Positions 34,944-46,426 of a DNA stretch of 64,000 nt are shown here, piece after piece. A program made the position numbers and the translations under genes. Source of the DNA: Bufo bufo (Eukaryota; Chordata; Amphibia; Anura; Bufonidae); NCBI RefSeq assembly GCF_905171765.1, contig NC_053391.1:107482644-107546643 (forward strand). Direction: 5' to 3'. How positions within the stretch are numbered: position 1 is the stretch's first letter; each line of letters starts with the position of its first letter. A model generated the notes under the pieces. It was not told the DNA's origin and did not search any database. It was given only the letters and a program-made list of their open reading frames with translations.

Positions 34944-35379
34944 TGTGACACAGTGAGAGGTTTGGTCTGGGAAAACAGGTATTTTCCTCCCAGCATGTGC
35001 TGCTGGGCTGATTTACAGCCGGGTGAGGTCAAATACCGAACCGGATTTTAAATGCCGATCCGGGTTTTGGCAGCACCTGGCTGTCCTTAATAGGCAGATG
35101 GGCTCAGAAGCCAGGTCTCTGTGTTGGGATTTGGGAGCCTTGTGTCTGAATGAAGGCTTGCTACCTGTTTGGCGCGAAAACAGGCTAGTGCTGCTATGCT
35201 CAAGGACTCTTTGAGGCAGAATTGCCACCAACAAGGTGACTTTTTTGTTTGAACATGACTGCTTGCTTTGTCACTTGCTTAAAGTGTGAATAAAACACTG
35301 AACTTTTTGATCCCAAAAAATTGTTGTTGCCTCTATACTGCGTTCACTAATCCTGTCTACCAGAGCGAGTCCCCACAGT
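34944..35379 (+). repeat. probable solo LTR
   Basis: It begins TGTGACACAGTGAGAGG and ends GTCCCCACA. Near the end it has GTGAATAAAACACTG, a poly(A) signal, followed by TGTTGTTGCCTCTATACTGC. The TG...CA ends and the position of AATAAA fit an LTR of about 436 bp. I found no coding partner and no clear target duplication. Confidence 0.5.
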
Positions 35380-36017
35380 GTGTATATGTGAATACATATA
35401 TACGTAAATTGACGGTAAGGTTGTAACTCATGTCAAAGGTGTTACAAGGGGATGACATATATTGCAAAGTAAAACATATATAAAATTATGGGTATGTAAA
35501 GTTGCAACAAATGCCTCAATCGTTATGAGGACAATATATATATCAAAATATAAGTGTGTGGCACAATGATACAGAAACTTAGAATGGTGAAGGGTTTGTG
35601 ACACCAGTATAAAGTATGATCGGGAAGATTCTAAAATTGCAGTGTCATTATTTAAAAGGTAGTGTGCCTTGGTATTAAAGGATGTCGATGAACACCACAT
35701 CAAAAGAGGGGGGGGGGGGAAGGGGCGAGGGATGGAGAAGGGGAAAGGAAAAAGGGGGAGGAGCTGGTCTCATTTTTTTTTTAATATATAAAAATCTTAG
35801 AAAATCTTATATATGTATCATAAAAGACATAAAAAATATATAAAGATGAAAATACTAATATCAAAAAAGTATATAATATGAAACTAGCAGTTTACATACT
35901 ATAATCAAAATATAATTTTTTTCTTTTCGTTTAGACCATGCGGGGGTTAGGGTGTCTAGTTGGTAGATCCAAAAGACCTCGGGCTTTTGTAAATTATCAA
36001 AGCGGTTGAAAGGGTTC
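35380..36017. other. non-coding stretch with purine tract
   Basis: A/T-rich sequence with a strand-asymmetric purine run at about 35705-35763 (a 13-G run followed by AAGGGGCGAGGG). It may be the 3' region of the minus-strand PLE fragment to its right. No gene recognised. Confidence 0.4.
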
Positions 36018-36290
36018 TCAGGTATATATTCTATCGGAGGGACCTTTATTGGGTGCTTTTCCTTGTCTGGTGTGGAGGCGCAGTGAAAGGCTATGCTTCT
36101 GATATTGCCGCTGTATATTGTATCTATGTTGATTTATGCGGCAGTGTAGCGCTTGTGTTGTACGCCCGCACCCACATTCAATCAGATATATAACGTACAT
36201 AGAATGGCAGGTCATATGATAATATGTGCCTGCTGTATAAAATCATCCTTATGGGTGCAGTTACGTCTTATTCGTTTGCATTGGATGTAT
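36018..36290 (-). pseudogene. Penelope-like element C-terminus with GIY-YIG remnant
   Basis: On the minus strand 36290-36225 reads like the post-RT region seen at 52460-52526 (CTHKDDFIQQAHII). After a gap comes VIYLIECGCGRTTQALHCR, INQHRYNI, a fragment typical of the GIY-YIG-like endonuclease of PLEs. It is truncated at 36290/36291, where a plus-strand PLE begins head to head. Confidence 0.75.
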
Positions 36291-36375
36291 GGCCATCAAT
36301 AAAAGGAAATCCCAAACCGATTTATACACGAATGCAATAGAGACGGACATACAATCCTTACGACAATTCAATATA

Positions 36376-37845
36376 CAGTTGCAAGAAAAAGTATGTGAAC
36401 CCTTTGGAATGATATGGATTTCTGCACAAATCAGTCATAAAATGTGATCTGAGCTTCATCTAAGTCACAACAATAGACAATCACAGTCTGCCTAAACTAA
36501 TAACACACAAATAATTAAATGTTACCATGTTTTTATTGTACCATAACATGTAAACATTTACAGTGCAGGTGGAAAAAGTATGTGTTTCAGTTCAGCAATA
36601 TTCTTGGGATGTCTGGTGTGAATCGCTTTCTTGAGGTCATGCCACAGCATCTCAATCGGGTTAAGGTCAGGACTCTGACTGGGCGACTCCAGAAGGCGTA
36701 TTTTCTTCTGTTTAAGCCATTCTGTTGTTGATTTACTTCTATGCTTTGGGTCGTTGTCCTGTTGCATCACCCATCTTCTGTTGAGCTTCAGCTGGTGGAC
36801 AGATGGCCTTAAGTTCTCCTGCACAATGTCTTGATAAACTTGGGAATTCAGTTTTCCTTCGAAGATAGCAATCCGTCAAGGGCCTGATGCAGCAAAGCAG
36901 CCCCAAACCATGATGCCCCCACCACTATACTTAACGGTTGGGATGAGATTTTGATGTTAGTGTGCTGTGCCTCTTTTTCTCCACACATAGTGTTGTGTGT
37001 TTCTTCCAAACAACTTAACTTTGGTTTCATCTGTCCACAGAATATTTTGATATATTTCCAGTACTGCTGTGGAACATCCAGGTGCTCTTGTGCAAACTGT
37101 AAACGTGCAGCAATGTTTTTATTTGGACAGCAGTAGCTTCCTCTGTGGTATCCTCCCATGAAATCTATTCTTGTTTAGTGTTTTACGTATCGTAGATTCG
37201 CTAACAGGGATGTTAGCATATACCAGAGACTTTTGTAAGTCTTTAGCTGACACTCTAGAATTCTTCTTCACCTCATTGAGCAGTCTGCGCTGTGCTCTTG
37301 CAGTCATCTTTACAGGACGGCCACTCCTAGGGAGAGTAGCAGCAGTGCTGAACTTTCTCCATTTATGGACAATTTGTCTTACCGTGGACTGATGAACAGC
37401 AAGACTTTTGGAAATACTTTTATAACCCTTTCCAGCTTTATGCAAGTCAACAATTCTTAATCGTAGGTCTTCTGAGAGCTCTTTTGTGCGAGGCATCATT
37501 CACATCAGGCAATGCTTCTTGTGAAAAGCAAACCCAGAACTGATGTGTGTTTTTTATAGGGCAGGGCAGCTGTAACCAACACCTCCAATCTCATCTCATT
37601 GATTGGACTCCAGTTGGCTGACACCTCACTCCAATTAGCTCTTGGAGATGTCATTAGTCTAGGGGTTCACATACTTTTTCCACCGGCACTGTGAATGTTT
37701 ACATGGTTTGTTCAATAAAAACATGGTAACAATTAATTCTTTGTCTATTGTTGTGACTTAGATGAAGATCAGTTCACATTTTATGACCAATTTGTGCAGA
37801 AATCCATATCATTCCAAAGGGTTCACATACTTTTTCTTGCAACTG
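36376..37845 (-). mobile_element. Tc1/mariner element, 1.47 kb
   Basis: The ends are CAGTTGCAAGAAAAAGTATG and the complement, next to TA at 36374-36375 and 37846-37847. The inverted repeats are long (over 150 bp), with an inner block CACATACTTTTTCCACCGGC. It is inserted in a Penelope-like element. Confidence 0.93.
36558..37499 (-). pseudogene. Tc1 transposase, DD34E, frameshifted
   Basis: It starts [20 protein letters not shown] at 37499 with a clear helix-turn-helix ([19 protein letters not shown]) and a GRP linker. The frame ends at 37119. A shifted frame continues to about 36848 across the first catalytic region, and a third resumes at 36824. That last part has MQQDNDPKHRSK and [13 protein letters not shown], with 34 residues between D and E. 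At least two frameshifts make it inactive. The start codon is the one conserved-looking choice next to the helix-turn-helix. Confidence 0.9.
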
Positions 37846-39049
37846 TACACCAAGATTTTGTTAATATTAACCACAACCTTACCAATAGAATATATCAAAA
37901 CTAACAGGATATCATTGCCAAAAAGTCTAATAAACTATAAAGGGACAGAAGAGATAGGGAGCAAGGACCCTACCGTATACCTAAAAAACACAGCCATCCA
38001 TCCTCTGAGACAGAACAAGCATACCCTACCAATAGTCCCGAACCTCAGAATAATAAAAAACTAACAGAAAACACAGGACCAAGCACTAGACCAAAAACAA
38101 GTACAAACCGGATTCCAAAAAAGTTGGGACACTATACAAATCGTGAATAAAAACTGAATGCAATGATGTGGAGGTGCCAACTTCTAATATTTTATTCAGA
38201 ATAGAACATAAATCACGGAACAAAAGTTTAAACTGAGAAAATGTACCATTTTAACCACCTCACCCCCCATAGCTTAAACACCCTGAAAGACCAGGCCACT
38301 TTTTACACTTCTGACCTACACTACTTTCACCGTTTATTGCTCGGTCATGCAACTTACCACCCAAATGAATTTTACCTCCTTTTCTTCTCACTAATAGAGC
38401 TTTCATTTGGTGGTATTTCATTGCTGCTGACATTATACTTTTTTTGTTATTAATCGAAATTTAACGATTTTTTTGCAAAAAAATGACATTTTTCACTTTC
38501 AGTTGTAAAATTTTGCAAAAAAAACAACATCCATATATAAATTTTGCTCTAAATTTATTGTTCTACATGTCTTTGATAAAAAAAAAATGTTTGGGTAAAA
38601 AAAAAAATGGTTTGGGTAAAAGTTATAGCGTTTACAAACTATGGTACAAAAATGTGAATTTCCGCTTTTTGAAGCAGCTATGACTTTCTGAGCACCTGTC
38701 ATGTTTCCTGAGGTTCTACAATGCCCAGACTGTACAAACACCCCACAAATGACCCCATTTCGGAAAGTAGACACCCTAAGGTATTCACTGATGGGCATAG
38801 TGAGTTCATAGAACTTTTTATTTTTTGTCACAAGTTAGCGGAAAATGATGATTTTTTTTTTCTTACAAAGTCTCATATTCCACTAACTTGGGGTCTCTTC
38901 TTTCCAAAATGGGGTCACTTGTGGGGTAGTTATACTGCCCTGGCATTCTAGGGGCTCAAATGTGTGGTAAGGAGTTTGAAATCAAATTCTGTAATAAATG
39001 GCCGGTGAAATCCGAAAGGTGATCTTTGGAATGTGGGCCCCTTTGCCCA

Positions 39050-41240
39050 CCTAGGCTGCAAAAAAGTGTCACACATGTGGTATCTACGTATTCAGGAGAA
39101 GTTGGGGAATGTGTTTTGGGGTGTCTTTTTACATATACCCATGCTGGGTGAGATAAATATCTTGGTCAAATGCCAACTTTGTATAAAAAAATGGGAAAAG
39201 TTGTCTTTTGCCAAGATATTTCTCTCACCCAGCATGGGTATATGTAAAAAGACACCCCAAAACACATTCCCCAACTTCTCCTGAATACGGAGATACCACA
39301 TGTGTGACACTTTTTTGCAGCCTAGGTGGGCAAAGGGGCCCACATTCCAAAGAGCACCTTTCGGATTTCACTGGTCATTTTTTACAGAATTTGATTTCAA
39401 ACTCCTTACCGCACATTTGGGCCCCTAGAATGCCAGGGCAGTATAACTACCCCACAAGTGACCCCATTTTGGAAAGAAGACACCCCAAGGTATTCGCTAA
39501 TGGGCATAGTGAGTTCATGGAAGTTTTTATTTTTTGTCACAAGTTAGTGGAATATGAGACTTTGTAAGAAAAAATAAATAAAAAAATCATCATTTTCCAC
39601 TAACTTGTGACAAAAAATAAAAAATTCTAGGAACTCGCCATGCCCCTCACGGAATACCTTGGGGTGTCTTCTTTCCAAAATGGGGTCATTTGTGGGGTGG
39701 TTATACTGCCCTGGCATTCTAGGGGCCCAAATGTGTGGTAAGGAGTTTGAAATCAAATTCTGTAAAAAATGACCTGTGAAATCCGAAAGGTGCTCGTTGG
39801 AATGTGGGCCCCTTTGCCCACCTAGGCTGCAAAAAAGTGTCACACATGTGGTATCTCCGTATTCAGGAGAAGTTGGGAAATGTGTTTTGGGGTGTCATTT
39901 TACATATACCCATCCTGGGTGAGATAAATATCTTGGTCAAATGCCAACTTTGTATAAAAAAATGGGAAAAGTTGTCTTTTGCCAAGATATTTCTCTCACC
40001 CAGCATGGGTATATGTAAAATGACACCCCAAAACACATTGCCCAACTTCTCCTGAATACGGAGATACCAGATGTGTGCCACTTTTTTGCAGCCTAGGTGG
40101 GCAAAGGGGCCCACATTCCAAAGAGCACCTTTCGGATTTCACAGGTCATTTTTTACAGAATTTGATTTCAAACTCCTTACCACACATTTGGGCCCCTAGA
40201 ATGCCAGGGCAGTCTAACTACCCCACAAGTTACACCATTTTGGAAAGAAGACACCCCAAGTTATTCGCTGATGGGCATAGTGAGTTCATGGAAGTTTTTA
40301 TTTTTTTGTCACAAGTTAGTGGAATATGAGACTTTGTATGAAAAAAAAAAAAAAAAATCATCATTTTCCACTAACTTGTGACAAAAAATAAAAAATTCTA
40401 GGAACTTGCCATGCCCCTCACGGAATACCTTGGGGTGTCTTCTTTCCAAATTGGGGTCACTTGTGGGGTAGTTATACTGCCCTGGCATTTTCCAGGGGCC
40501 CTAATGTGTGGTAAGTAGGTAAATGACCTGTGAAATCCGAAAGGTGCTCTTTGGAATGTGGGCCCCTTTGCCCACCTACGCTGCAAAAAAGTGTCACACA
40601 TGTGGTATCTCTGTATTCAGGAGAAGTTGGGGAATGTGTTTTGGTGTGAAATTATACATATACCCATGCTGGGTGAGAGAAATATCTTGGCAAAAGACAA
40701 CTTTTCCCATTTTTTTATACAAAGTTGGCATTTGACCAAGATATTTATCTCACCCAGCATGGGTATATGTAAAATGACACCCCAAAACACATTCCCCAAC
40801 TTCTCCTGAATACGGAGATACCACATGTGTGACACTTTTTTGCAGCCTAGGTGGGCAAAGGTGCCCAAATTCCTTTTAGGAGGGCATTTTTAGACATTTG
40901 GATACCAGACTTCTTCTCACGCTTTGGGGCCCCTAAAATGCCAGGGCAGTAAAAATACCCCACATGTGACCCCATTTTGGAAAGAAGACACCCCAAGGTA
41001 TTCAATGAGGGGCATGGCGAGTTCATAGAAAAAAAAAAATTTTGGCACAAGCTAGCGGAAATTGATTTTTTTGATTTTTTTCTCACAAAGTCTCCCTTTC
41101 CGCTAACTTGGGACAAAAATTTCAATCTTTCATGGACTCAATATGCCCCTCAGCGAATACCTTGGGGTGTCTTCTTTCCAAAATGGTGTTATTTATGGGG
41201 TGTTTGTACTGCCCTGGCATTTGAGGGTCTCCGCAATCAT
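39050..41240. repeat. array of three ~760-bp hairpin units in the piggyBac element
   Basis: CCTAGGCTGCAAAAAAGTGT starts units at 39050, 39821 and 40574 (one mismatch in the third). Each unit has a ~275-bp palindrome with centres near 39190, 39960 and 40710. A second palindrome around a poly-T/poly-A core follows (TTTTTGTCACAAGTTAGTGG and complement). The same modules occur at 2193-2545 and 8077-8880. Confidence 0.85.
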
Positions 41241-42083
41241 TACATGTATGGCCAGCATTAGGAGTTTCTGCTATTCTCCTTATATTGAGCATACGGGTAA
41301 TGAGATTTTTTTTTTCCGTTCAGCCTCTGGGCTGAAAGAAAAAAATGAACGGCACAGATTTCTTCATTCGCATCAATATCAATGTGGATGAAAAAATCTC
41401 TTCCAAAAAAAGAAAAAGGAGGGGAAAGGCGTCTGCCAGGACATAGGAGCTCCGCCCAACATCCATACCCACTTAGCTCGTATGCCCTGGCAAACCAGAT
41501 TTCTCCATTCACATCAATCGATGTGGATGAATAAATCATTGCCGGGATTTTTTTTTTTATATATACAAAGTGTTTGCCAAAGTATATGAACACCGCCACC
41601 TCCTCAGCTCATATGCCTCGGCAAACGTATCTTTTACTGCAGAGGAGAAATCTCGTCTTGCAGCGCCGCATACACCGACTTGCGTGTAATCTGACAGCAG
41701 CGCAATGCTTCTGTCCGAATGCACATCAGTGCTGCAGCTAGTCGATCGGTTGGTCCACCTGGAAGGTAAAAAAAACAAAACAAAAAAGAAAAAACCAGGC
41801 CGCAACGCAATAAATTTATTAACTTTTGAACAGAACATATAAACTTTTTTTAACTTTTTTAACTGAACGTTAACTTTTTTACTTACCGGTATTTTTTTTT
41901 TTGTTTCGTTTTTTTTACCTTTATAGAACAAACCTCTCCTTCCCCATGGGACAATGTGCAAAGCGCCCAAAGATGTGGCGAAGTACGTTATGCACTTTAT
42001 CCCAGGTGAAAGGAGAGGTTTGCAGCAGCTGTGAGTAAAAGGGCCCTAATAGCCCTGTGTGCCTGTCCTGTGAGATGCAATCC

Positions 42084-44026
42084 CTATGCTAAGTGTACCT
42101 GTGTGTGGTACTTCCGGAAACACTCACCAAAGCATAGGGCAGGGTGGTCAGGACAGTCAGGACAGAAATAGCGGGTATCACGCCTTATTCCACTCCTGCT
42201 ACAGACACGACATCTTTTTCGGGGTGACGGTTGGGTTGAGGTACCAGGAACGACACTGGGGAAATGTCGCTCGTGTAGACGGCTAACTACACTGGTGGAT
42301 GGGGCCACGGAACCTCCTGAATACAGGAGGTTCTCAATGATCTCTTCCTGGAATTTGAGGAAGGATCGTGTTCTCCCAGCCTTACTGTAGAGAACAAAAC
42401 TATTATACAGCGCCAATTGAATTAAATATACAGACACCTTCTTATACCAGCGTCTGGTTCTGCGGGAAACTAAATACGGAGACAACATCTGGTCATTGAA
42501 GTCCACCCCTCCCATGAGCGCATTATAGTCGTGGACACAGAGGGGCTTTTCAATGACACGGGTTGCTCGCTCAATTTGGATTGTCGTGTCTGCGTGAATG
42601 GAGGAGAGCATGTAAACGTCACGCTTGTCTCTCCATTTCACCGCGAGCAGTTCTTCGTTACACAAGGCAGCCCTCTCCCCCCTTGCAAGACGGGTGGTAA
42701 CGAGCCGTTGGGGGAAGCCCACGCGACTAGTTCGCGCGGTGCCACAGGCGCAAATCCGTTCTAGAAACAAATGCCTAAAGAGGGCCACACTTGTGTAGAA
42801 ATTGTCCACATAAAGATGGTACCCCTTGCCGAATAAGGGTGACACCAAGTCCCAGACTGTCTTCCCACTGCTCCCCAGGTAGTCAGGGCAACCGACCGGC
42901 TCCAGGGTCTGATCTTTTCCCTCATAGATCCGAAATTTGTGGGTATAGCCTGTGGCCCTTTCACAGAGCTTATACAATTTGACCCCATACCGGGCACGCT
43001 TGCTTGGGATGTATAGTTTGAAGCCAAAGCGCCCGGTAAAATGTATTAGGGACTCGTCTACGCAGATGTTTTGCTCTGGGGTATACAAATCTGCAAATTT
43101 CTGGTTGAAGTGGTCTATGAGGGGCCGAATTTTGTGGAGCTGGTCAAAAGCTGGGTGGCCTCTGGGACGGGAGGTGGTGTTGTCGCTAAAATGCAGGAAA
43201 CGGAGGATGGCCTCAAATCGTGCCCTGGACATAGCAGCAGAGAACATAGGCATGTGATGAATCGGGTTCGTGGACCAATATGACCGCAATTCATGCTTTT
43301 TAGTTAGACCCATGTTGAGGAGAAGGCCCAAAAAAATTTTAAGTTCGGAAACTTGGACTGGTTTCCACCGGAAAGGCTGGGCATAAAAGCTTCCGGGTTG
43401 GCGGATATAAATTGTGTGGCATACCGGTTTGTCTCTGCCACGACTAAGTCCAAGAGCTCCGCAGTCAAGAACAGCTCAAAAAATCCCAGGGCCGAACCGA
43501 TTTGAGCCGTCTCAACCCGAACTCCAGATTGGGCGGTGAAAGGGGGAACTAATGGTGCGGCTGAAGTTGGTGACTGCCAATCAGGGTTTGCCAGCACCTC
43601 AGGGATTCTAGGGGCTCTACGGGCCTGTCTGTGCGGTGGCTGCGACGGGGTAACTACTGCATGTGCCACCGTACCAGCTTCAACTGCCCTTCTGGTGCTC
43701 GCCACGTCACCATGTTGTACGGCAGTGCTGGTACTAGGTCCAGGGAGGGCTGCGCTGCTGGTGTATGCCTCAACACGTGATCCGGCAGCGACAGCCCCAC
43801 TCTGCTGCTCTTGAAGCGGATCCTGCACAACCTGTGGTCTAGCGACACGGGGCCGGGTGCTATCAGGGACCTCCACCTCCTCGTCGGAACTTTGGGTCAG
43901 AGAGCCACTGCTTTCCACAGGTTCATATTCTGACCCGCTAGATTCGTCAGATGAGGGTTCCCACTCCTCATCCGACTGGGTCAGAATCCTGTAGGCCTCT
44001 TCAGAAGAATACCCCCTGTTTGACAT
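42084..44026 (-). pseudogene. piggyBac transposase with a single frameshift
   Basis: The start is MSNRGYSSEEAYRIL at 44026, followed by an acidic N-terminus. One frameshift near 43390 (around AFMPS/QPFRWKP) moves reading to the frame that ends at 42084. From there all three catalytic aspartates are present: VDESL (D92 counted from 43331), YVDNFYTS (D176) and VDFNDQM (D277). A C-terminal cysteine-rich domain follows (CRVCSRSGIRR, FCPDCPDHPALC, CFRKYH). Total span is about 647 codons, close to vertebrate piggyBac proteins. It would cut and paste at TTAA without footprints. Only the one shift stands between this and an open frame. Confidence 0.93.
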
Positions 44027-44661
44027 TTTGGACTACTAAATTTAGGGGTATTCCCTGAGACTACCCAAGAAAAAAAGCAAGCCTGTCTTACAAAGGGGAG
44101 GCTAGCGAAGTACCGGAGGCCGCTGCGGTTGATAAAAAATATCAAAACTGATTTTTTTATCGCCGCAGTGCGTGTAAAATGAATGTGCAGTGATCAAAAA
44201 AAAAAATATTTTTTGTCACTGCGGTGGGGCGGGCGTGGGTGAACGCACGTGTGGGCGACCGATCAGGCCTGATCAAGCAAACACTGCGTTTTGGGTGGAG
44301 GGCGAGCTAAGGTGACACTAATACAATTCTAGATCTGACCGTGATCAGTTTTTATCACTTACAGATACTATAAAAGTACAAATGCTGATTAGCAATACGC
44401 TAAACAGCGAATAAGTGACTGCGGTGCGGTGGGCTGGGCGCTAACTCACGCTAAACTACCTAACCAAGGGGCCTAAACTATCCCTAAAACCTAACAGTCA
44501 ATACCAGTGAAAAAAAAAAAGTGAGAGTTTACACTGATCACTTTTTTTCCTTTCACTAGTGATTGACAGGGGCGATCAAAGGGGTGATCAAAGGGTTAAT
44601 TGGGGTGCAGGGGGGTGATCTGGGGCTACAGTGAAGTGTTTGGTGCTACTCACAGTTCAGT

Positions 44662-44875
44662 CTGCTCCTCTGCTGGATCCAACCGACGAAAAGGACCAGC
44701 AGAGGAGCAGAGAAGCCATATAACAGATTATATTTACTAATATGATCTGTTATATGGCTTGTGATTGGATTTTTTGAAAATCGCCAGCCTGCCAGCCAAT
44801 GATCGTAGTTGGCAGGCTGGTGACGAACTTGTTCTTTAACTTTTGCCGGCCCGCGATGCGCATGCGCGGGCCGGC
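44662..44875. repeat. four consecutive hairpins near the piggyBac right end
   Basis: Stem-loops lie at 44662-44710, 44713-44760, 44784-44820 and 44845-44875. They correspond in order to those at 9972-10198. Confidence 0.8.
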
Positions 44876-45052
44876 TTTGAGCGAAATCTCGCGTCTCGCG
44901 AGATGACGCGTATATGCGTGACTGTGCGCAGCGCTGCCACCTCCGGAACGCGAATCTGCGTTAGGCGGACCGGAGGTGGTTAAGGGAAAAATATGTTGAA
45001 TCAGAATTTCATGGTGTCAACAAATCCCAAAAAAGTTGGGACAAGGTCATTT

Positions 45053-46075
45053 TCACCACTGTGTGGCATCTCCCCTTCTTCTTACAACACTCAACAGACG
45101 TCTGGGGACCGAGGAGATTAGTTTCTCAAGTTTAGAAATAGGAATGCTCTCCCATTCTTGTCTAATACAGGCCTCTAACTGTTCAATCGTCTTGGGCCTT
45201 CTTTGTTGCACCTTCCTCTTTATGATGCGCCAAATGTTCTCTATAGGTGAAAGATCTGGACTGCAGACTGGCCATTTCAGTACCCGGATCCTTCTCCTAC
45301 GCAGCCATGATGTTGTGATTGATGCAGAATGTGGTCTGGCATTATCTTGTTGAAAAATGCAGGGTCTTCCCTGAAAGAGATGACGTCTGTATGGGAGCAT
45401 ATGTTGTTCTAGAACCTGAATATATTTTTCTGCATTGATGGTGCCTTTCCAGACATGCAAGCTGCCCATGCCACACGCACTCATGCAACCCCATACCATC
45501 AGAGATGCAGGCTTCTGAACTGAGCGTTGATAACAACTTGGGTTGTCCTTGTCCTCTTTGGTCCGGATGACATGGCGTCCCAGATTTCCAAAAAGAACTT
45601 CGAATCGTGACTCGTCTGACCACAGAATAGTCTTCCATTTTGCCACACTCCATTTTAAATGGTCGCTGGCCCAGTGAAAACGCCTGAGCTTGTGGATCTT
45701 GCTTAGAAATGGCTTCTTCTTTGCACTGTAGAGTTTCAGCTGGCAACGGTGGATGGCACGGTGGATTGTGTTCACTGACAATGGTTTCTGGAAGTATTCC
45801 TGAGCCCATTCTGTGATTTCCTTTACAGTAGCATTCTTGTTTGTGGTGCAGTGTCGTTTAAGGGCCCGGAAATCACGGGCATCCAGTATGGTTTTACGGA
45901 CTTGACCCTTACGCACAGAGATTGTTCCAGATTCTCTGTATCTTCGGATGATGTTATGCACAGTTGATGATGATAGATGCAAAGTCTTTGCAATTTTTCG
46001 CTGGGTAACACCTTTCTGATATTGCTCCACTATCTTTCTGCGCAACATTGTGGGAATTGGTGATCCTCTACCCAT
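45053..46075 (-). CDS. Tc1 transposase, DD34E, uninterrupted
   Basis: An unbroken 340-residue frame from MGRGSPIPTM at 46075. The frame is open 18 codons further upstream, but this start fits family length. It has a helix-turn-helix (TQRKIAKTLHLSSSTVHNII), a second DNA-binding region, then WSDESRF, FQQDNARPHSA and CSPDLSPIENIW. There are 34 residues between the second D and the E, so the DDE triad is complete. It ends RRRGDATQW. The protein would bind the paired repeats in the element ends and insert at TA. Both ends are present, but the 3' side is split by a 6.7-kb piggyBac element, so its own mobility is doubtful while supply of enzyme in trans is conceivable. No promoter was identified. 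Confidence 0.93.
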   Translation of the reverse strand: MGRGSPIPTMLRRKIVEQYQKGVTQRKIAKTLHLSSSTVHNIIRRYRESGTISVRKGQVRKTILDARDFRALKRHCTTNKNATVKEITEWAQEYFQKPLSVNTIHRAIHRCQLKLYSAKKKPFLSKIHKLRRFHWASDHLKWSVAKWKTILWSDESRFEVLFGNLGRHVIRTKEDKDNPSCYQRSVQKPASLMVWGCMSACGMGSLHVWKGTINAEKYIQVLEQHMLPYRRHLFQGRPCIFQQDNARPHSASITTSWLRRRRIRVLKWPVCSPDLSPIENIWRIIKRKVQQRRPKTIEQLEACIRQEWESIPISKLEKLISSVPRRLLSVVRRRGDATQW

Positions 46076-46426
46076 CTTGGCTTCTGAGAGACACTGCCAC
46101 TCTGAGAAGCTCTTTTTATACCCAATCATGTTGCCAATTGACCTAATTAGTGTTAATTGGTCTTCCAGCTCTTCGTTATGCTCAAATTTACTTTTTCCAG
46201 CCTCTTATTGCTACTTGTCCCAACTTTTTGGGGATTTGTTGACACAGTGAAATTTTGAATCAACGTATTTTTCCTTTAAAATGATACATTTACTCGGATT
46301 AAACGTTTGATCTGTCATCTACGTTCTATTACAAATAAAATATTGACATTTGTCATCTCCACATCATTGCATTTAGTTTTTATTCACAATTTGTTTAGTG
46401 CCCCAACTTTTTTGGAATCCGGTTTG

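Larger units (their letters stand above)
36291..38103 (+). pseudogene. 5' piece of a plus-strand Penelope-like element, interrupted by Tc1
   Basis: Coding-like sequence (KRKSQTDLYTNAIETDIQSL at about 36304) runs to 36375. It resumes after the Tc1 insertion at 37848, and stops at 38103 at the next Tc1. It continues at 46427. Two in-frame stops occur near 37900. I assign it to the N-terminal part of the PLE by continuity, not by a recognised domain. Confidence 0.55.
38251..44983 (-). mobile_element. piggyBac element with near-intact transposase
   Basis: TTAA lies at 38251-38254 and 44980-44983, with ends CCACCTC and GGAGGTGG. The transposase is on the minus strand (44026-42084). Downstream of it, 38700-41240 is an array of long hairpins. 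Upstream, 44041-44979 holds the presumed promoter region and four hairpins. The architecture and C-terminal cysteines resemble the Uribo-like piggyBacs of frogs. Confidence 0.93.
38104..46426 (-). mobile_element. Tc1/mariner element with intact transposase, split by piggyBac
   Basis: It starts CAAACCGGATTCCAAAAAAG and ends with the complement, next to TA at 38102-38103 and 46427-46428. The inverted repeats are about 230 bp and contain an outer and an inner CCAAAAAAGTTGGGAC block, the IR/DR layout known from Sleeping Beauty-like elements. The piggyBac insertion at 38251 separates the outer left block (near 38113) from the inner one (45026-45042). Without it the element is about 1.6 kb. Confidence 0.93.

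Noticed and set aside
35705..35763. G-rich tract as a possible quadruplex or replication signal
   Set aside because: The purine run is clear, but composition alone supports no function.
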